Assembly: GCA_003988855.1 (NCBI GenBank)
Contig: QYAI01000104.1
Coordinates: forward strand, 62,001 to 126,000
Origin: Arachnopeziza araneosa
Taxonomy: Eukaryota; Ascomycota; Leotiomycetes; Helotiales; Arachnopezizaceae
Length of the DNA stretch: 64,000 nt
Direction: 5' to 3'
Shown: positions 23,243-34,549 of the stretch, one piece after another
How positions within the stretch are numbered: the first letter of the stretch is position 1
Layout: each line of letters starts with the position of its first letter
Translations under genes and position numbers: made by a program
The notes under the pieces: generated by a model
What the model was told of the DNA's origin: nothing
Seen by the model: the letters and a program-made list of their open reading frames with translations, nothing else
Databases searched by the model: none

Positions 23243-23907
23243 AGACTTCCAGCCGTACCTCCTACTTTCCTACCTTCCCCTTTTAAAAGCACGTGCTGCC
23301 ACGGCAAGGCAAGATTGCGAGAATTGCCAACAAATATATATATCCCAAGGCACCAAAACCCATCTCACCCTCTAGATTCCTCGAATCCCTTTTTGCTATC
23401 CCCCCCCCCCAAAACAAGCGCGTGGTCCAAGGGCAGCTGGCTGTGACTCTTCGGCCGTACCTCTGTCTCGGTTCAGAGACAAGACAGGACGAAAAAGAAA
23501 AACTGCGAGAGGTGATGTATGGATGGATGGATTAGATGCTGGATCTGTGGATGGGACAAGCGATGTGGATCACTGTAGCGGTGTGTTTGCTCCACGGCCT
23601 GTTGTGGTCGGTCACATGGAAGATCGAGAGGCGCATTGGAGTAGCTGGGGGCGGACTGCTAGCAAGCCTCACTGGATCCGACCTGCAATGCTCGGCCGCT
23701 GGCAGGTGCGCGTGGAAGGGGTGGAGTGGAAGAATAGTGCTCCTGACGCTTTTATGCGAGACTGGCTCTCAAGAAAGAGAGGAAATGTGGTTAAAACTTG
23801 AAAAACCATTCCTTATGCAATCCATTTCTTCTTAAAACCATGTCTCCGCAGATGCTCTCATTAAGAAATTCTTACCCTAATACATCTTACAGCGACTCAA
23901 ACCTCCC

Positions 23908-24572
23908 CTACAAGATCCCACCATCATACCCCCCCTTGGGACTCTTCTCCCTCATCTGCGCCGCCTCCCTCTCGCGGCCCTTCAGCAGCGCACCGCGCTC
24001 GGCCTCGACCTTGGCAACCAACTTGTAGCTGGGGCCCAGATCGTCATACGTGACGCGGAGACGATCCCGCCATCCCCGGGCCTGGAGGAGATCCCAGACG
24101 CGCCCATCCTCCCAGTTGGCTTGCGTGACGTCGGTGAAATCCTCGCCCGCGCCGCCGTCCCAGACGATGGACACCTTCTCCCCGCCCACCGAGACGATAC
24201 CCGCGCCGCTCCAGGTGCCCGTGGGCCGGTCCCTGGGCTCCGGGATCAGCGACGCCGTGTGCGTGAGCAGCGCGCTGTGGCTCCACGTCGGGCTGAGCGA
24301 GAGGATGTACAGCCGTTTGGTCTCGTCGAGCGTCGAGGCCTGGGGGGTTAGTGGATGGGAGACATGGAGGGGACGGGGAGGGATACCCAGATGCCGTAGC
24401 GGTCGTGGAAGATTTCTCGGCGGTGTTTGGACAGGACGGCTTCCACGAGGACGGGCTGTCTGGTCTCGTCGTCCGCCCTGGCTTTGCTCCTGGATGAGTG
24501 GCTGGGCGTGTATTCAGGTGGGTGGTCCTCTGCAGGATGGGGCACTTGGGCGCGGGGGAGAGCGTAGCTCAT
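23908..24572 (-). CDS. Unknown protein, paralogue A of a tandem pair
   Basis: Two exons (24572-24387 and 24339-23908; intron 47 nt) give 205 residues. I do not recognise a named family. It is clearly related to the next gene (24778-25338). Both share HPPxYxPx near the N-terminus, QPVLxxxxL, a Tyr/Asp-rich strand ending in Trp exactly at the intron, then TKR, RDRPTG, a strand with VWDGG or LWDGG, ARGWRD or TRGWRD, and DLG. The intron sits at the same place in both. Conserved Trp and Asp residues and alternating strands suggest a small all-beta domain, possibly lectin-like; this is inference. Copy A is much more GC-rich than copy B and has an extra charged tail (KVEAERGALLKGREREAAQ). No signal peptide or membrane segment is visible. 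Confidence 0.7.
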
Positions 24573-24667
24573 GATGGATTACTTTTAGGAGAGGTGTTGA
24601 GGAAGAACAGGCTTTGAATTTATTTCTCTCATGTTTCGCACGAGGTCTTCATGTAGTGGAATGATGT

Positions 24668-24745
24668 AGCAGCCCTGTGGCGCAGCAGTGGTAAGGCGCT
24701 CCGCCATCCCAGCAAACCTCCCGGAACCCTGGCCGGATTGAAGCT
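24668..24745 (+). other. tRNA-like sequence (A-box match, poor B-box)
   Basis: TGGCGCAGCAGTGGTAAGG at about 24676 matches the RNA polymerase III A-box and D-arm of a tRNA. Some 60 nt on, GGATTGAAGCTC is a weak B-box match (7 of 11 positions to GGTTCGAATCC). No convincing cloverleaf with an anticodon arm could be folded by eye, so it may be a tRNA-derived relic. It lies between the two paralogues A and B. Confidence 0.25.
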
Positions 24746-24777
24746 CTCAGCCAACCACCACGCCGACTGCATCCTCC

Positions 24778-25338
24778 TCAAGCCTTCGCGTTGCTCGGCT
24801 CCCCATGCTCGCTGGGCTTCGATGAACCCAGATCCTTATAATTGACCCGGATGACATCTCTCCAGCCTCTGGTGGCCACCAACCGCAACAACATGCCGCA
24901 ATTCTCTTCATTCATGTCGGTCCAATCTCCCTGCCCGCCATCCCACAAGACGGAGAGCTTGTCAAACTTGGCGATCTGGATCCCGGTCGATGCGATGAAA
25001 CCCGTCGGGCGGTCCCTGAGCTCGGCAATGCAGACGCGGATCCGCTTCTGGATGATGTCGTAGGACCAGCTGCAGTTGAGGTCAACGACGTAGGTTCTCT
25101 TGGTCTGTTGGATCTTGGGAGCCTACGGTCGCGACATGGTTAGCGGTTGAGAGCGAAGCGCGTCGGTGTGGATGCACCTTACCCAGACGCCATCCTCGTC
25201 GTAGTAGACCTCAGTCCGGAAGTCGCCCAGGTAGATCTTGATCAGGACGGGTTGGAGATTCTCGATGTTCGCGACGGCGATGACTTCAGCTCGACCCGCC
25301 GGGTTGGGGCTGTATTGCGGGGGGTGTTCTTCCGCCAT
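24778..25338 (-). CDS. Unknown protein, paralogue B of a tandem pair
   Basis: Two exons (25338-25183 and 25122-24778; intron 60 nt) give 166 residues starting MAEEHPPQYSPNPAGRAEV. It is the sister of the gene at 23908-24572, with the same exon structure and shared blocks: NLQPVLIKIYLGDFRTEVYY, DGVW at the intron, QQTKRTYVVDL, ELRDRPTG, LSVLWDGGQGDWTDM and ATRGWRDVIRVNYKDLG. The C-terminus is shorter than in copy A. No function is known to me. The same orientation and spacing of about 200 bp indicate tandem duplication, followed by marked divergence in sequence and base composition. It is divergent from the NmrA-like gene at 26103. Confidence 0.72.
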
Positions 25339-26102
25339 CTTGGATGGTGACTGGGGAGCCTTTGTTCCATGCTGGGATTCGCGCTTAGTCGTCGAAAGTG
25401 ATGGTTATCTAGGACGGTGAATCTGGGAACGCGCTCGTCGACGTGTGTGGCCTGATGATGCACAGAATTGTTTTGAATGAGGTGAGCAGGTGGCGCAGCT
25501 GATCTTAGTAAGCCCAACCTCACACCGTTAAATTAACTATCTGTTTCACAAAACTGCATTTGCACTAAAGGTATTACAAAGGTTGAGGGAGCTCTTGTTT
25601 ATAAAGCAGATTTGACAAGTGAAGCATTATTTATTAGTTGATATGACGGTGGTGCAAGAAAGAAACTAGGTAAGCACGGCGACTTTTGAAACAATTGTCT
25701 CTCTCTCTCTTCACAGCTACCCAGGTAGGTAATCAACTCGCTACCCCTTTCCTGGATTCTTAATCACGACGACATCTTAGACGCGCTTACCACTCAGCGT
25801 ACAGAGAGAGCATCCAGCGCCCTCAGCCTCTCTCACATCATCCCGCGTGGCCCTAACCAAGAGAGGCAACGTTCTATCCCTAAGCGGGCAGTCCCTCGCT
25901 CGCTCGCTCGCCCTCAGCCCGACCCCCCGTGCCCGCCAGCGTCCGCAGCGACCCAAAATAACCCGCCTTACCCATCCCACATGAATTGAAAACCCTGAAC
26001 GTTCGCTCCTCGCCTCGCACCCATCTCCCGCAACCTTATTCACATCCCATCTCAACCCAACCTCCGCCGTCTCCCATTGCAGATTGATTGTCGTCTCTCA
26101 CC
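25339..26102. promoter_or_regulatory. divergent promoter region with CT and GCTC repeats
   Basis: A 764-bp region between paralogue B and the NmrA-like gene. It includes a (TC)n run near 25700, a CGCTCGCTCGCTCGC run near 25895 and a CCTCTC-rich tract just before the start at 26103. It is a plausible bidirectional promoter; no named site was identified. Confidence 0.45.
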
Positions 26103-27331
26103 ATGTCCACACGCAACATCTTCCTGACGGGCGCGACCGGACACCAAGGGCGCGCGCTCATCCGCGCTCTGTTGCATCCCCAGGCCTCCGCGAGCCCGTC
26201 CCCGGGACCGGCTGTACACTATCACATTTACGCTCTCACGCGCAACGCTTCTTCTCCCGCGGCCCTCAAGCTCCAGGCGTCCGAACCCGACAACCTCACC
26301 GTCATCCAGGGTGATCTCGATGATCGTGCTAGCATCGCGGCCGTCTTCGAGGTCTTGACCAAGAACGTGGGCGGGGTCTGGGGCGTGTATTGTGCGTTGG
26401 CTTTTCCCGGGTTAGGAGCGAATGCGGATGGGGAGGAGGAGCAGGGAAAGGTGGGTTTTCATTCTCTGTTTCTTGGTTATTTTCAATGCCGGGTTGAGTG
26501 CGTTTGTCGAAAGATGAAGCGGGAGAGAGAGGTTGAGATGATTTTAAGAGACGAAAGAGACGAGAAGAGGGAGATGAAACTAATTCTTTACAGATGATAG
26601 CAGACCTCGCGCTCCAATACCACGTCTCGGCCTTCATCTTCTCCTCCGCTCTCCGCGCTGGGCCAAAATACGACATCGATCTTGAAACGGATGCGAAAGC
26701 TAAATTCAACATCGAACAGCACTGTATTCAGCTCGGAGCAAAAGGACTACCTTGGACGTAAGTTTGCCTCGTCTTATTCTTCCATGCATGTGTTTGAATG
26801 TCCAGACCTTGGAGAGATGAGCAGCTGAACACGTGACAGAATCCTCCGACCGGCGCTCTTCATGGAAACATTCGACGAGTTCGTGGGGAGTATCACTGCC
26901 AGTATATTTAGGACCGGATTGAGTGACGAGACAAGAGTTGGCGTAGTGGTTCGTTCCCCCTCCCTGAATCCTTTCTCCCATGCTAATTGGTCCTAGGCGT
27001 CTGAAGATATAGGCAATGTAGCAGCAGGGGTGTTCAGGGTCAGTAAAATCTCTTATTTTCGAGTGACGAATGTTATGAGAGTATGAAACTAATATAGCCA
27101 TAGAATCACGAGAAATATAACCATCAATGCCTCGCCTTGATAGGCGAGTTCGCAACCATGTCTCAACTGGAAGAGATCCACGAAGAAGCCACAGGGAAAG
27201 CTTTGACCAATTTCCCGTCTGGATTAGCCTGGTTGATCTTACAGTTAAACAAGGGAACGAGAGACCTGTTTGTTTCTCTTCCAGAATTGTTCACGTGCAA
27301 TTTACTGACTCAAACAGGAATGCATTCTTAA
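26103..27331 (+). CDS. NmrA-like NAD(P)-binding protein
   Basis: Five exons (26103-26450, 26594-26757, 26840-26948, 26997-27038, 27104-27331) give 296 residues, the usual NmrA-like size. The N-terminal dinucleotide-binding motif is TRNIFLTGATGHQGRALIRA. The substrate-sensing half includes VIQGDLDDRASIAAVF, GVWGVYCALAF and an SSA segment followed by GPKYDIDLETDAKAKF. Later ILRPALFMETFDEF and SEDIGNVAAGVF match the family pattern of ILRP..FMENF and EDIG. The SDR Tyr-x3-Lys pair is absent, as expected for NmrA-type redox sensors or isoflavone-reductase-like enzymes. The last exon is the least certain: other frames stay open to 27531, so the true C-terminus may differ. I chose ATG 26103 because the fold starts directly after it. 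Confidence 0.78.
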
Positions 27332-27593
27332 CCTTGATGCATACAGCTCGCTTGTCAAATAGTTACGAGGAACTAGTGTCTGAACTGGAACTAGCCCAGT
27401 CATCACATAAGATGATGAAGTATGGGGATTGGTTGCTTCGAAGAGGTGGAGAGAGCAAACATCCCACGCCGGAGCAGAAATCAGGATGGAATCAGACCTC
27501 TGTTGGGAAGCTTCTCACAGGTCGCATGTAGATCTCTATCGTAAGCTCTTTTCCATTCTCATCATCTGATCCAAAACCTCAAATCTCTCTAGA

Positions 27594-28720
27594 CTACTTC
27601 TTAGCGAGAAAATCATGATAATTATCCCTGGGCGCCTCATGCTTCACCTTGGCCCAGATCGCATTCACAGCCGCCGCTGTCTTCTCATCCAGTGGGCCCG
27701 CCTTGATCGACTTGATCGTCTCTTCCAACTGGGTGGTGCTGCTCGCCCCAATGATCACCGCATCACCATACGACGCTTTCAAGGCGCTATGCCACGCCAC
27801 CCATCGATACGCCAATGCGGCCTTGGTGATCCCCGCCTCGGACGCAATATGTCCCCAGTCTTCCAGCGCCGAAAGCAAACTCTCCTTGCTGTAGATGGAA
27901 TTGTACAGGTTCCCGACGAAGCTATCGGTGGCCCATCGCCCCGTCAGCGATTTTTCTCTGACCGCCGTGGCATCTTTCACGAGGAAACCGCCGGCGATGG
28001 GAGAGTAGGCGAAGAAGGCAATATTGAGCTTGCGGAGGACCGGGAAAAGATCTTCCTCGATGTGGCGGGAGACGGCGTTGTAATTTCCTTGGAAGACGCT
28101 GGGGAGGACGCTGTTGGCGGCCTTTTGGATGGCGTGGATCTTCTCGACGTCCGAGGTAGGAAAGTTGGAGAGGCCGAACTGTGATAGTGTTAGTGATCGG
28201 TGGACGCTGGTCGCTGGTCGCTGGTGGACTTGCCCTCTTGAAATGTCCGGCCTTGTAAAGCTCTTGGATGGCTTCCAGACTCTCGTGGAGAGGCGTGCTT
28301 GGATCCGGGCCGTGGAAATAATAGATATCAACCTATACCCACCAATCAGCATACTGCCGCTCTCTTCTTGCCTCGCACTCACCGTATCCACCCCCAACTC
28401 CTTGGCCTGCCTCTGCCAGCCCTCGAGGATGCTCTTCTTGGCCATGGCCCCGGGCGACAGCGCTGGCGCCTTGGTCTGGATGGTGAACCTCTTCGGTGCA
28501 CCCAGCCGGCCCAGCGCGGCCTCGCTGCCCTGCTGCGGGATCTGTTAGTGGCCACCTCAATCGACGGTAGGAGGACAGCGGGGCATACGTAGATGTAGGC
28601 CGTGTCCAGCGTCGTGACGCCGTGCGCCTCCAGCGCGGCTAAGAAGGCGCCGTTCTTGGCATCGTCGTACTGGCCAAAGCCCGCCGTGCCAAAGACGATC
28701 TCGGGGGCCTGGGGTGCCAT
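27594..28720 (-). CDS. Aldo-keto reductase (aflatoxin-aldehyde-reductase/AKR7-like)
   Basis: Four exons (28720-28589, 28541-28383, 28332-28234, 28178-27594) give 324 residues. It is a (beta/alpha)8 aldo-keto reductase: EIVFGTAGFG at the N-terminus, the catalytic Asp and Tyr in TTLDTAYIY, Lys in TIQTKA, His in DIYYFHGPDPSTPLHESL, then RFGLSNF, FQGNYNAV and FAYSPIAGGF, and the NADPH-contacting GDAVIIGASSTTQLEE. This is the pattern of fungal AKR7-like enzymes, which reduce reactive aldehydes. Intron 3 (28233-28179) begins with GC instead of GT (AGG|GCAAGT) and ends CACAG; it must be removed to give the conserved KRFGLSNF. The other introns are ordinary. The substrate is unknown. Confidence 0.88.
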
Positions 28721-29718
28721 GGCGTCTCTCTTGCTTTCTCTTCTCTCTGGTCTGTCGTAGGGTTTGCGTGGGTTGATTGAGTGGGAGGGGATGTTGTATT
28801 AGAGTCAATTGGATTGAAGTAAAGTGAATTTAAATCAATTGAATCGAGGTGAAGGGATTGCATCAGAGCAGAGGGGGACAGAGCCATTTATACCACGCAT
28901 GGCATCATGTCCCTGAGCCCAGATAACTGGGAGGTATCCCGGCCCGCCGACCAACCACACCCCGCCCCGCGCCCCACACCGGCCTCAATCCCCGCGTGGA
29001 TTTCTAATCCCAACCGCTGCACCGCCGGCCTTACGCCCGACCCAACTCGGAGTCCTTGCCGCCTTGGGCATCCTCTGCGACGACACTGGTCGTCCGGCCG
29101 CTCTGCGGCGGTGAGAGGTGGCTCCGTTACGAGTGAGTGGGAGACGGTGTTTTGACATGTACAGTACAGAGTAGGTTGGTGGTCGTATGGGGCTTCTTGC
29201 GCTTGATGGGAGGAATTGCGAGCTGTTGATAGGGTTGCTGGGTCTGTTGTTCGGGATTGTGTCAGCACTGAGCTGTGCTGTGCAGTGCTATTCCATCCAT
29301 GGCACTCGTCGCGAGATTAGGCATTCCGGAGGTAGATGTGAGTTGCGTCGCTGGGTTTGACGTACTGGTTTTGGGGGGGTTACATGATATGTGAGGTACT
29401 ATGCAGAATTATTGAAAGGAATACTTTATGAGGTGCAGGCACCTAGGTAGGCTTTTGGTGATGTTTGAGTTCTCCTGTTTTAGTTAGGGGTAGCGTGCTC
29501 CACCACTTGCATATATCACATAATCCGGCGAGATTTTGCCCAAACCTTGGAAGTACCAGCATTACCCATATCATAAATCCATAACTACTCTGCGCACTAT
29601 CAGTAAATCTTGCATTTGTTGCATCATTTACTCAAGAATCACCTAATATCTCTGCTGTCAAATGTCAACAAAATATCACGTGAGAAGCCACATGAGAAGG
29701 CGCTGAAGTGGCAGTGCA
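28721..29718. other. upstream region of the aldo-keto reductase, no gene
   Basis: About 1 kb. GC-rich near 28930-29130, AT-richer after 29400. Open frames on both strands are composition artefacts of the GC-rich part. No repeat or motif was recognised. Confidence 0.45.
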
Positions 29719-30939
29719 CTTCAGGAACTGATCGCTCCGCCAAAAGTCTATTTTTATTCCAAGTACTGGGATATTCTCGGGACGGAAACAACGCTTAGTA
29801 GTTTCATCGCGAAATTTACAGGTATTCAAAAGACAATTCTCGACGGTGGAGATCTCAGGAAGGTTAGCGTGGCGCAAAAAATGAGCTAGGGAGCGAGAAG
29901 AAAAACTACAAGGGTCGAGGATATGACTTACTGTCTCATGGGCATCTTCGGATTAAACATGCCACTTCTGTACGGCGAAGGAGAAAAGGCCTTTATCCGA
30001 CTGCAAGAAGAGATAATAAAAAACACGGACGATCATAGTATATTCGCTTGGACTTCCGAGACTGCTTCCAGGTCTGTCTCTCGAGGCTTGCTTGCCAGAT
30101 CTATATCAGAATTCAAGGATTGTCGTCTGATCTTTGCCGTTGATACTAGCGTTGGAGAGCCGCATTCCATTACGAATCGAGGTCTAAAGATCACCTTGCC
30201 TGTGCATAAATCTCAAACTGGAGATGGCAAAGGGCTTTTCGCAAGACTCAGCTGTGAATATCGCGAGGAGGTCCCGTATGGGACCGGATATGGGAATGGT
30301 AAAGATATCGGCATCCAAATAAAGCCAATAGAGACAAGCAATACCATTACTCTTGGCCCAAAGCAATACGCTAGAGTCAATTGTGCATCGACTTTACAGG
30401 AGGCAGAAAACATATTCCCCAATGAAAAGATAAGGGAGAACATGTACTTTCGACAGAACATAAGACTGCCGAGGTCTTTCAGATCATCATGTATCGGAGC
30501 TATTTATTTTGCAGACGTGGAAGCTCGAACGTTTCAGCATTTCAGCATCTGGCCACCTAATCTTGTGAAGACAAATCCACTAGTAATAACCCCTCTGCGT
30601 TCAAGCAAGGAGGGTCGATCGAAAATATCTCCATTGAGAATTTTGATCTCTAACCCAGATGAAGAAGATCAACCTAGATATTCATCGCAAGAATCCACCC
30701 GGTCCTTGGTTGCCTTTGATTGGATCCCAACAAGTAGTTTGGATTTTTCCGACCCATCACAGCCTGAGGAAGTACATTCTGGTAATTACGTTGGAACCCT
30801 GTCGCACGTTCCTCTACACTACGAGATTGAAAACACACCCATGTATTCCGAACAACCCCAAGACAAGCTTTTGCCAATTTCAACAGAGCTCACCTTGATC
30901 AATGACGAACTCGTCCTAGCTGTATATGGTCTTGGATAA
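29719..30939 (+). pseudogene. HET-associated (DUF8212-type) protein, 5'-truncated pseudogene
   Basis: The reading begins without a start codon inside a HET-protein core (LQELIAPPKVYFYSK), at the position where this family normally has GWTLQELIAP. It continues through a DUF8212-type region (TTRVEDMTYCLMGIFGLN, MPLLYGEGEKAFIRLQEE, DDHSIFAW) to a normal C-terminus at 30939. The N-terminal HET half is missing; only degenerate sequence lies upstream. A TAG at 29887-29889 falls in KMS*GARRKTTRVED, where the family has a near-invariant Trp. TGG to TAG is a G-to-A change, equal to C-to-T at CpA on the other strand. The 338 codons after the stop are fully open, so the damage is recent, or the short ORF from the ATG at 29923 is still tolerated. 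Confidence 0.75.
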
Positions 30940-31738
30940 ATTGGACTCCTGATGGATAAATGGACATAGAGAGCCGGGAAATTTAAGAAGAAAGCAGATG
31001 AATTTCTCCATTGGTCAGATTGAATTTTTGAGTTTATCATTTCTAGCTAGCTGCTCAAAAGTATACGTGGGTTGATTTTTTAAGGGCTATCCATGGTGGG
31101 TAGCTAAGGGCCAGCGCCCGTAATGGGTACCCGAGGGAGTCGGTGGGTTGGATAAAGCTAGTATAAAGATGTTGTATGAATAGAGTATAAATGCACACAG
31201 AAACACGTACAGAGACATACGTAAAATGGAAAGTAAAACTTACATTTATATATCTTCTTTTTTCTCTGCTTTCTTAGTCTGCTTTCTTAGTCTGCTTTCT
31301 TAGTCTGCTTTCTTAGTCTGCTTTCTTAGTCTGCTTTCTCTTAATCCGAAAAACCATAGTCTTGAGATCATGTTAAAGCCGTTGCGCTTGCTATAGAACA
31401 AGAATTATCAATTTACTAATAAACTATATGTTTAGCTAAACAGGTTTTAGCTTAACTTTAAATACTAGGCTCTGAATATATTACATTAAGAATCCATCTC
31501 TATTTATGGCGTGTGACTGAACGTCAATATTGTACCAACAAAAACATTTTATAAAGTTTTGCTACCTAACTAAGTATAACTAGATAAATAAGTAGAAGCC
31601 TCAAAGTTGTGTCAAGGAAATAATTGTAGTTAGAACGAAAATAAGTGTTTTAGACCAGATAGTAAGAAATATTGCCAGCTCTTATCCTTCCTGGCACGAT
31701 ATCTCAAGCCATTCTATCCCACAGCCTGCTCTTTCTTT
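30940..31738. other. gene-free stretch containing a 13-bp tandem repeat
   Basis: AT-rich intergenic region between the truncated HET-type gene and the 3' end of the intact HET gene. It contains the repeat at 31265-31338 and otherwise nothing I can name. Confidence 0.5.
31265..31338. repeat. 13-bp tandem repeat, about 5.7 copies
   Basis: The unit TCTGCTTTCTTAG is repeated five times without change (31265-31329), followed by nine bases of a sixth copy. It is a minisatellite with no sign of coding use. Confidence 0.9.
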
Positions 31739-34091
31739 TTACACGAGCATTATTAATTGTTTTTCAACATCATCAAACCAATCAAATCCATGTATGCCCG
31801 CAATTCCAATCCTACGAAACTCATTTCTATTCAGTCCAGTTTCCTCGAGTGCCAAACACGTCGCTCCCAACTCATCATCAATTTCGCCGTCCTCCTCCCT
31901 CCACGCCATGAATAAACACCACACGTCATTTGTGTTGTTAGCTGTGGATGGAAAGCTGTCTGGATTTATACTGCCGATGATTGAGCCTGTGGCAGTGTCA
32001 TGAAGAGTGTTGGAGAAATCCACATTTGGGTGGTCGTGGGTATACTCGGCATGGTAGTTGTCTGGAAGGATAAAGACGGCTTTCTTTATGTAGCCCTTGA
32101 GTCTGATAGTGCCGCTAGAGACTTGACCGAATGGATTTCTCCCCGATAGGATACATTGAATATCCCCAATTTCGATATTTTCCTCGGATTCTTTATAACC
32201 GGAGTCCTCAGTACAATCATCCGCATCTTGGAGGTCCATTAGCTGTTTTCTGTGCTTTTGGGCCATTTCCCATATCTTCTCAGCGGCGTCCATCGTGATC
32301 CTCGCACCAGTCATGGAAGCCCACGACCACGTTGGAGCGATATAGTGCATAGGTGGGGTGCTTCTTCGCCCCCTCGGCCCTTGGCATGACCATAGCAAGC
32401 CTCTGAAAATGTCTCTTGACCATAAGCCAGCAGCGTATGTATCATCGATTATCTGACTAAACTCGGCGGCAAGTCCAGCAAGAGCAATCAATCGATCCGT
32501 TTCATATGTTAACCCGCGCCTGCTGTAATCTGAAATGATGCCTCCCCATTGATAATAGATCTCGTCTCGTGCTGAATCCTTTTCTTCTTCAGTGGTCCCT
32601 GCCTGGAAGGCACTTCTTCTGCTATTGATAGATTTCTGGAAATTTTTAAAATCGCCCGAGGCATATCCGTTAATCTCTCGCCCTCGCTCTCGACTTGCGA
32701 AACCTACCATCTGGCTCTCAGACATAGTGCAGGTAACACAAAGCCAATAAATAACATCAGGAGTAAACGCTATTGTCCTCCCAGATAACGCCTGCTCTTG
32801 GAAAACCCAAGCACGTTGGTACAACGGGCCCCAGGGTTGCGTCCACCTATACGGATAGACATAAACCTCATCTCCCCAGCTAGCTCGCTGCTCTTCGCTA
32901 TCTTCCTCCGTTCTCGAGAATTGCATGGCTAGCTGACAAGGCCGATAATTCCTAGCGTCACGATCTACAAAGCAACCGCTAGTGCTACTTTCAGATATCG
33001 CTGCTGATATTGTAAACAAGGCTCCCCGGTATACATCTCCCATAGTTGCAGCCTCAATTTTCCAATCCTCTGGGCTGTCTTGAATAATACAAAGTGAATC
33101 GATCCAAAGAAAGTTTAACCCTAGCGCCTTGCAGACGTGGATCGCATCGAGGAAAGTTCTAGGCAGGCTATCAAGTGGAATTTGCTGCATGTAGGCTGAG
33201 ATATTAGAAGTGAGTGTTTTCAGAGTCGGTGCACTTCCCCAACAATGGCTTAGAGCTACATAATTGGCCTTTAAGCCGTTTGTGAGAAATATATATGGCG
33301 CTTTATCCGGACCTCCAATAGCTAAAACTCTTGTCGGCATCTTGGTCTGAAACCCAGAAAATTTTGAGCATTGAGGATGGTTGCTGAGACAGTTTTGAAG
33401 CCAACAATTAGCTAACTGTAAACTTTGTGCTGAACCTGTACTGTTATCTTCTTTGATCGGTTCAAAAGTTTTCGTTCTCATACGGTAGCTGGAATTGCGG
33501 AGCTCGGAGTGGTTTGTTGTGAATTCTTTCAAAAAATCTGGTATTAATCTAACTGTCAAAACTTTATACTGATAATGTTTCAACGTTTCCGAACCACGTA
33601 GGGGATAAATCAAAAGAGGTAAATAATCAGAATATCAACACACCTGGGACTCTCGTCAATGTGACGTGAAAGAACCTGTCGCCGCAAGAGACGATAATTG
33701 CACGATCCTCTTCAGGTTCCCAAATCCAAACTCTCTCATCAACATTATCGTTAGCTATATCTCGAGGAAAGATACTCGCGCTTAAAACCACAGGTGTATG
33801 ACCTTGATGAGTCAAAGGCCACTTTTCATTCTTATCGACGTCGGTGACTTTGTGCTTCCCTAAGAGATCCTGGGGATGTTTGAGTCCTCTGACAGCTATG
33901 CGACAGAAATTGCACTCGTCTCCAAAACGAGCAAGCTCTTGAAAACTCGGCTGAAGGACATATAGTCCTGTCATTAAGACATCGGATGAGCTTGTGTTGA
34001 CACGTGTGTTGCCTAGAATCTGTGCCAGATCATCTTCTTGCAAGCTACAACAGGGGATAAAGGATATCGATAGACATTTGTGGCAGAGCAT
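31739..34091 (-). CDS. HET-domain protein, intact
   Basis: Two exons (34091-33644 and 33552-31739; intron 91 nt) give 753 residues. The N-terminal 180 residues carry a Cys-rich start (MLCHKCLSISFIPCC) and the block HPQDL. The HET domain proper spans about residues 240-400: YVALSHCWG, LKTLTSNI, IPLDSLPRTFLDAI, LGLNFLWIDSLCIIQDS, DWKIEAATMGDVYRGA and FTISA. RAWVFQEQALSGRTIAF, a conserved Trp-containing block, and PTWSWAS follow as in most long HET proteins. No stop or frameshift is present, in contrast to the broken relatives on either side, so this is the one HET gene here likely to be functional. Its role in allorecognition is inferred from the family. The splice acceptor at 33553 is the one that fits the donor phase. 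Confidence 0.88.
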
Positions 34092-34549
34092 AGTCTAATC
34101 TAAGAAGCAAACCAAAAGAAAGCCGTAATATTGACTTATGATTATGACAAAAAGAGGATCAGAGAAGAAAACCGTAGATGCTCATAGAGTATCAAGAGTT
34201 TTTAAGATAAGGCTTCGTGGTTTTGATAAATAAGTGCGCTAAACTTAATAAGGTAATATCTTAATCAACTTTATTATTCTATCTTTTATTACTTGCTTAT
34301 TTATAATAAATAATAAGTTAAAAGATAAAAATAAGCATTAGCAGTAAAATCAAAAACCCTAATTAAATGCTAACAGTAAAGACTTTTTCTGCTCAGGTCC
34401 GTTCCTCTTATCCGTGCGATGCAGCACAGCTAAGACCCATCTCTCCGATCCCTCACATATCTAGCAAGACCTAATTAATACGAGGAATGAGGGAGAGAAG
34501 TTAACCTGCCGCGGGGTCTAGACTTTGCGCAATATCCTACCGTGATCTT
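34092..34549. other. AT-rich intergenic region with imperfect hairpin
   Basis: Upstream region of the intact HET gene. 34250-34370 is extremely AT-rich. It contains an imperfect inverted repeat at about 34276-34334, where TATCTTTTATTACTTG pairs with a segment ending AAGTTAAAAGATA. Confidence 0.5.

Larger units (their letters stand above)
20684..23907. other. gene-poor 3.2-kb stretch with a coding relic and repeats
   Basis: It holds the promoter of the SUR7-like gene on the left, a possible broken coding region at 21811-22238 and a hairpin plus degenerate CAGTCCAAA repeats at 23099-23242. No intact gene is visible. A poly-C run of ten lies near 23401. Confidence 0.5.

Noticed and set aside
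28888..29268. Open frames on both strands upstream of the aldo-keto reductase
   Set aside because: They lie in a GC-rich patch where stops are rare; no motif and no conserved start context.
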